Shown: piece by piece, positions 59,367-64,000 of the stretch
Position numbering within the stretch: the first letter of the stretch is position 1
Layout of the letters: each line of letters starts with the position of its first letter
DNA from: Epiperipatus broadwayi
Lineage: Eukaryota > Onychophora > Udeonychophora > Euonychophora > Peripatidae
DNA length: 64,000 bases
Direction of reading: 5' to 3'
Assembly: GCA_028023455.1 (NCBI GenBank)
Contig: JAQFVV010000183.1
Location: forward strand, 992,001-1,056,000
Made by a program: the position numbers and the translations under genes
The notes under the pieces: generated by a model
Databases searched by the model: none
What the model was told of the DNA's origin: nothing
The model's input: the letters and a program-made list of their open reading frames with translations, nothing else

Positions 59367-59470
59367 CAATCTTGTAAGTAGTCAAGGATAATAAGACCCA
59401 AGAGGCCCAATGCCGTTTTAAGGCAACAGTCTGGTCTTTAGGTAAAGATTTGAATCCCACTGTGCTAGTA
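59367..59470 (+). repeat. possible tRNA-derived SINE head
   Basis: GTAGTCAAGGATAATAAGAC (A-box-like) is followed about 50 nt later by AGATTTGAATCCCACTGTGC (B-box-like). A GCCGTTTTAAGGC anticodon-arm-like hairpin lies between. Acceptor ends do not pair, so it is a SINE remnant rather than a tRNA gene. Confidence 0.45.
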
Positions 59471-59728
59471 GCATTTTTGAGATTTTAAATTTGATTAAAA
59501 AAGATACCTGCCAATCCATTACTTAAAGTTGAAAAAATATGTTTGGTCACTCAGAGACTTTTAGAATAGAGTCCATTGTTGCTGAAGGAAATGGTAGGAG
59601 AAAGTCTAGTGTAGGAAGATCTGGGGTGAAATATCTGAGCAAAATTAAAGAAAAATGAACTTTTAGATCTGAGACAGAATTAGCATTAGAGAGAATAATT
59701 ATTCAGCCTAAGAAACTATGGGTTAAGG

Positions 59729-59836
59729 AGAACGAGAGAAAGAGAGAGAGAAACAGAGAAAGACAGAGAGAGAAAGAGAGAGACAAAGACAGAGAGAGGG
59801 GGAAAAAGTGAGGGCGAGGGAGGGGGAGAGAGGGAA
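59729..59836. repeat. (GA)n purine-rich microsatellite
   Basis: About 108 bp of GAGA-type repeats with AAAC/ACAG interruptions and G-run ends; a strong purine-strand bias. Confidence 0.9.
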
Positions 59837-60600
59837 TGTAACACCATTGAATTGTGATTTTGTAAAGGACATTACAATTAGTGAAATAGATATTCTACTT
59901 ATTGCTACAGTAAATATATTTAAAACAAATTATCTATACAACAAAAAAAACAAAGCAATATGATTAGAATGGCAGCCGTGTGATGTTTATATATATACTG
60001 GTTTTTATAAGAATGTGTCTAGACGAAATAAAATTTCGAAATGAATTGTGGTTTATTTTACAGCCAACTTTAACTTTCAAATAAGATTATTATTTTTGCT
60101 TTAACACCTAATGATTTACAGACAGCAATGCTTAAATAAACTTTAATATTGTATTTTAAAAATAAGTTTAAATAATGCTTGAAATAACACTTCTCTCATA
60201 TTTAGAAGTAAAAGCTTTTAATCAATATTTTGTACTTCATTTAATTTATATTGTGGAAGCTAAAATTTTATTTGAAAATAATGCAAAGATTTTAATTTTA
60301 ATAAAAGCTTGAAAATTATATAGCGAAAGCATAAACATGAATAGTTTTGTGCCAAGGTTATTTATTTTGTAATATTTTTTTTAATTAGATTTAATTTACG
60401 CTATGCACCGAGTAATTATAAATGTTCTAATTTCTATCTCTAAATCTTTTTAATTAATACATATTCGGCTTTATATGTAGGATTTCTTCTGCGATTTTCT
60501 GTGTTCGAAATTGCAGTAATCGAGAACTGAAAAAAATAATAAATAAAATCGAGAAAAATTAAAAATTAATAAAAAAATTTTTTTGAGATTTTACATTTAA
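59837..60600. other. AT-rich spacer
   Basis: No gene recognised. Confidence 0.5.
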
Positions 60601-61480
60601 TGTTTTTGATCACATTATACATACAGGAAAGACCTACAACTAAATATATCCTTGCTATACATGTTTTCAACATGTATATGCTTGATCCATTGCAGGAAGA
60701 TCTCTTTAAATTGAATCCAGTTTCTTTGATCCTTAGTATAACTTTTTCACAACACACCAGAAAACTTCCTTAATTCATCTAACCATATCACATGTAGTCT
60801 CTTTCTAGGTCTTTTACAGTTTCTTGAAATTCCATTTAAGATTTTAACTGTCCATCTATTGTAATTTTTCCTAGCAATATGCTGTAACAAAATTTCATTT
60901 TAGTTTCTAATTTTTTAGTGATAACAATGATACCCACTTGTCCTCTCATCCATATTAATTTTCATTTTTTTTATTTCTAACATATACATTTTCATACTAC
61001 ATTGTGCAATTTGAGATCTCAGATTTCTTTTACAGTTAAGTGTCCTGGTCTCAAATTCATAATTAAAAATATGTAAAATTCATTTACTAAAAATCTTCCT
61101 TTCCAAACACATAAGGATATTTCATTTTAATATTAAGTTATTTCTAATAAAAACACTTCATCCAAATTATATGATTAATTTCATCCATTATATTATCATC
61201 TCTATTAATAATATGACCAAGATGATTATAATTGTCAATTTCCTTTAAGTCATGATGATCAATTTTTACTTTCTTATGACAAAATTCATTGAGCATAACT
61301 TTATTCTTTTTACCATTTATCTTTAATCCACCATTTTTTGCTTTCATTTGACAGATTTTGCAACATTTCCTGAAGCTCTGAAGCATTGTTGCAAAAACAG
61401 TCACATGGACTGCAAAATCTGTTTTAATCCACAAAATAGTTATTATAAAATTGCTGTAAAAAGTTTTATATCTTTACTTA
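60601..61480 (-). pseudogene. RTE-like LINE copy 4
   Basis: The minus strand follows the last two thirds of the 4.8-kb RT frame after motif B. The open block 61144-61434 reads GLKINGKKNKVMLNEF and NHLGHIINRDDNIMDEINH, matching the thumb region. Further downstream lie the region before RWMDEI and the 3' end with the CCATTGCAGGAAGATCTC complement. The motif C catalytic segment is deleted between about 61390 and 61430. It is the most decayed copy of the family. Confidence 0.8.
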
Positions 61481-61715
61481 TTGATACATGTGTACTAAAG
61501 CACCTATTATAATTTATTTCTGTATTATCCATGAACTTCAATGTCTGGCACATGGCTTGGAGCCACATTTGTGGATATGAATAATTAATATATATCACAT
61601 CAAAATGATATTTTTCTGAAAATGAATGGAATGTAATAGTTAGAAATAAATAGAATCAATACATATAAAAATTGAATTCAAATCTTTAAAACATGAAAAT
61701 CAATAGGTTTTAATT

Positions 61716-61922
61716 ATATATATATAATAAATAATAAAGTTTAACAGTGGTGATAATTTTTTTGAATATCTATTATAAAATTCAGAAGTACTTTCAATTA
61801 TTTTTGTAATCTTCTTCAACAGAAAACTATTTAAATTAAAATTTAGTGGAAGTAAACATCCCCATGTTATATCCCAAGATTCATTAATGTTAATGTTTTG
61901 CACATTGTCTATTAATTAAAGA
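61716..61922 (-). pseudogene. Penelope-like element 3' fragment
   Basis: The minus strand shows the last codons of the GIY-YIG protein (TTAATTAATAGACAATGTGC against TTAATTAATAGGCAAGCAGC at 45.76 kb) and the UTR signature GAAAGTACTTCTG. It ends at a (TA)n tract (61716-61727). Confidence 0.65.
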
Positions 61923-62599
61923 TATCTTATTTTTATTTATCAAAAAACTGCCTCTTAAATTTCTCTTTATTACGATTTTTTCAGTACTTATATATTATCT
62001 TTTCGAAACTTGGTAACCAATTTTCTTTTAATTATACAGTTTAAGAGGCTTAAAAATATTTGTTTGTTTGTTTTTTTCCAACTTTATTTGACTTAATATG
62101 TATTAGTTGTTAAGTTTTAAAAAATTAATAAATTGATAATAAATTTTATTCAGAAGATTTATTTCAATTTTTTATGTTGTAACTTATAAACACTGACACA
62201 CTCTGAACATTGTGGATAGTTTATTCATATCCAGCATCTTTATGTTAGTTACTATTTTACCAAAATGATGAAAGTTTGGGATCCTTCTTTGACAGAACAG
62301 CATTCAGTGGAGTATTTCCAAAGATTCAGGATCCTGCCCTCATGTAATGTTTCTTCTATCTTTGTAATTTTTATATGGGCATGATATATAACACTTTAAA
62401 TATTCTTATATTTTTTTATTTTTATGTTAATAAGTTGACTTAATACAAAAAATAATAATAAATAAAGTGGAAATATTACAATTAATTTTTGCATTTTTTT
62501 TCTTTTTTAAAAATAACAATAATAATAAAAAAAACATAAATATTAAATATCTCTGCTCATTGTCAGCCATTTTGTTTTAAATATTTATTGTTTCCCATA

Positions 62600-63030
62600 A
62601 ACTGTATAAATAAAAAAATGGCTGCCAAGCTTGGGAGACAGGATAATACGAAAGCACTTTTTTTCTATAAAAATTTTTTAGTATTTTTAAATCAAAATTG
62701 AAAGTAATTTGTATGATTTTGTGATCAAATAAAATAGATACTGATATTAAATCATTATTACATTTATTTTTTATATGTTTATATAACAGTTTATGCTCCT
62801 TTAATGTTTTCTCAATATTACAACTCAATTCATCTATGTATTAATCCTTATTTGCTATTACATGGAATTTGATATACAAAATATTTGTTTTGTTTTAAAG
62901 GTATAATATTTTTTGAATTATTTACCAATCCAGTAACATTAAGTGGAACACAAAATGAAACATTATATAAATCACTATATATATTTTAAACAATTTAGCC
63001 TGAACATTTGCAGCAGATTTATTTTTTGTT
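62600..63030 (-). pseudogene. Penelope-like element, inverted endonuclease segment
   Basis: Read on the minus strand from 63030: phrases such as LVNNSKNIIPLKQNK, the linker, then a degraded GIY region and EKTLKEHKLLYKHIKN and NFDLKILKN. These parallel the intact 45.1-45.8 kb domain from its LINNSKDKILLTNKN phrase through its DYNNVKIL phrase. Stops occur near the GYIG site. It lies back-to-back with the plus-strand remainder at 63043. Confidence 0.7.
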
Positions 63031-63042
63031 ATTAACTTTCTG

Positions 63043-63420
63043 CTATGGTTTTAAATTTAATAATAGAGATATAAAAATTATTCAAAATGAAAGATGTAAT
63101 GAAAAATGTAAAATTAAAGAGGCAATGATGATATCTAGGAAGAGAGGTGATTTAATGAATAGACAATCGGCTAATATAAAGACAACAGAATTGTGGGAAA
63201 TTTGAATGGATTGAATGATGGGTAATGCAAGTTTTTATTTTTTGTACATTTGTATTAACAGTTGATAAAGATTGTCAGTGAAACAATTGAAAGTGCTTCT
63301 GGTAAAGAATATATTATTTAATTTTGAATACTGTGTTAAATATATTTGTTTGAATTATTATTATATGATTTAAAAAATACAGACATTTAATGGTTATAGT
63401 TATTATATATATATAACAGA
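63043..63420 (+). pseudogene. Penelope-like element, 3' segment
   Basis: Plus-strand continuation of the protein: NRDIKIIQNERCNEKCKIKE, then RQSANIKTTELWEI and a stop. The UTR GTTGATAAAGATTG and GAAAGTGCTTCTGG follows, ending at (TA)n near 63403-63415. The conserved Glu of the nuclease is in this part. Confidence 0.75.
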
Positions 63421-64000
63421 AAGTATAACAAATTTGTTTACTATTATAATCAACTTCAATAGTTCTGAAGTCAATTTTTCAGTGTTTTGTAATTTCTCAC
63501 TTTCATAATAAATTGCATTCTTTGCGCATCCATATCTTATTCTTTAATTAAAAAGAAATCAAACATCTATTTCTGACTCTTCAACATTAAACACATTCTT
63601 AAACCTTTACCTTTTTGCAAACATATGCTGTCCATTTAATCACACCATCAACAGAAAAATCACATGCTACAATATATCCAAGAAATGTAACAAATAAACT
63701 CATTTGCATAAATTTACATTACTAGTTTCATTAGTTGCAATATGGCTATGACTATGAGGGCTGTGTCCCTTGACAGCACACAGCCATGCTTGCATTATTG
63801 TTTTAATATATAAAGAATTTTAAAAAAAGTCAGCTTTGTGTGTTTATGGGTCTTTAGCGCAAATCATACTTATATATCTAAATTAATATATTAAATATAT
63901 ATTTAATATATTAAATGTTTAGATGATAAACTATGATTCTGCCTATATTTTCGCAAATTTTAAATTTTACTTTGTCTGAATGTGAGAATATTTTTAATAA
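63421..64000. other. AT-rich spacer
   Basis: No gene recognised. A short palindromic AT stretch near 63880-63915 (TTAATATATTAAATATA) is simple sequence. Confidence 0.5.

Noticed and set aside
1-64000. CRISPR array, operon or phage-type system
   Set aside because: No regularly spaced direct repeats with unique spacers, no ribosome-binding-site-led gene strings, and the content is animal transposable elements.

Overview
The window is AT-rich animal (invertebrate-type) DNA with no convincing host gene. No open frame looks like a conserved cellular protein, and I see no rRNA gene, intact tRNA, CRISPR array or prokaryotic signal. What can be recognised is a dense, nested layer of transposable elements in old AT-rich spacer full of (TA)n tracts. 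The element mix (RTE-like and other non-LTR elements, a Penelope-like GIY-YIG element, Gypsy-type LTRs, piggyBac, tRNA-derived SINEs, foldback/MITE families) fits an invertebrate metazoan. The sequence does not let me name the phylum.

Layout. 0.75-1.1 kb: 83-bp tandem repeat. 1.9-4.4 kb: foldback elements. 4.7-6.4 kb: a 5'-truncated RTE-like LINE on the minus strand with a long open RT frame. 13.7-15.0, 40.0-40.5 and 60.6-61.5 kb: three decayed relatives of it. 15.9-21.0 kb: SINE and MITE pieces, a 3' fragment of a second LINE (LINE-B), and a 1.1-kb modular foldback. 23 kb: homopolymer-rich stretch of doubtful quality. 28-32.5 kb: clustered MITEs and LINE-B, interrupted by an 821-bp foldback with an 8-bp target duplication. 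33.8-40 kb: a SINE with clear target duplication and several foldbacks. 44.07-45.00 kb: a non-autonomous piggyBac-like element whose empty site survives next to it as a tandem copy. 45.1-46.0 kb: truncated Penelope-like element. 46.0-50.4 kb: complete LTR-gag-LTR retrotransposon without pol. 55.2-59.3 kb: foldbacks, one split by a 2-kb probable solo LTR. 61.7-63.4 kb: Penelope-like fragments, two of them arranged as a 5' inversion.

How the parts relate. Autonomous-type proteins (RT, GIY-YIG endonuclease, gag) occur only as truncated or broken copies, so nothing here looks self-sufficient. Many unrelated families begin or end exactly at (TA)n tracts, and two LTR elements sit inside such tracts. 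The nested insertions give a relative chronology: FB-C before the solo LTR, LINE-B before FB-B, and a tandem duplication before piggyBac. Differences between the two LTRs of the gag-only element are largely CpG transitions, pointing to past germline CpG methylation. All boundaries and similarities were read by eye; none was checked by alignment software or database search.
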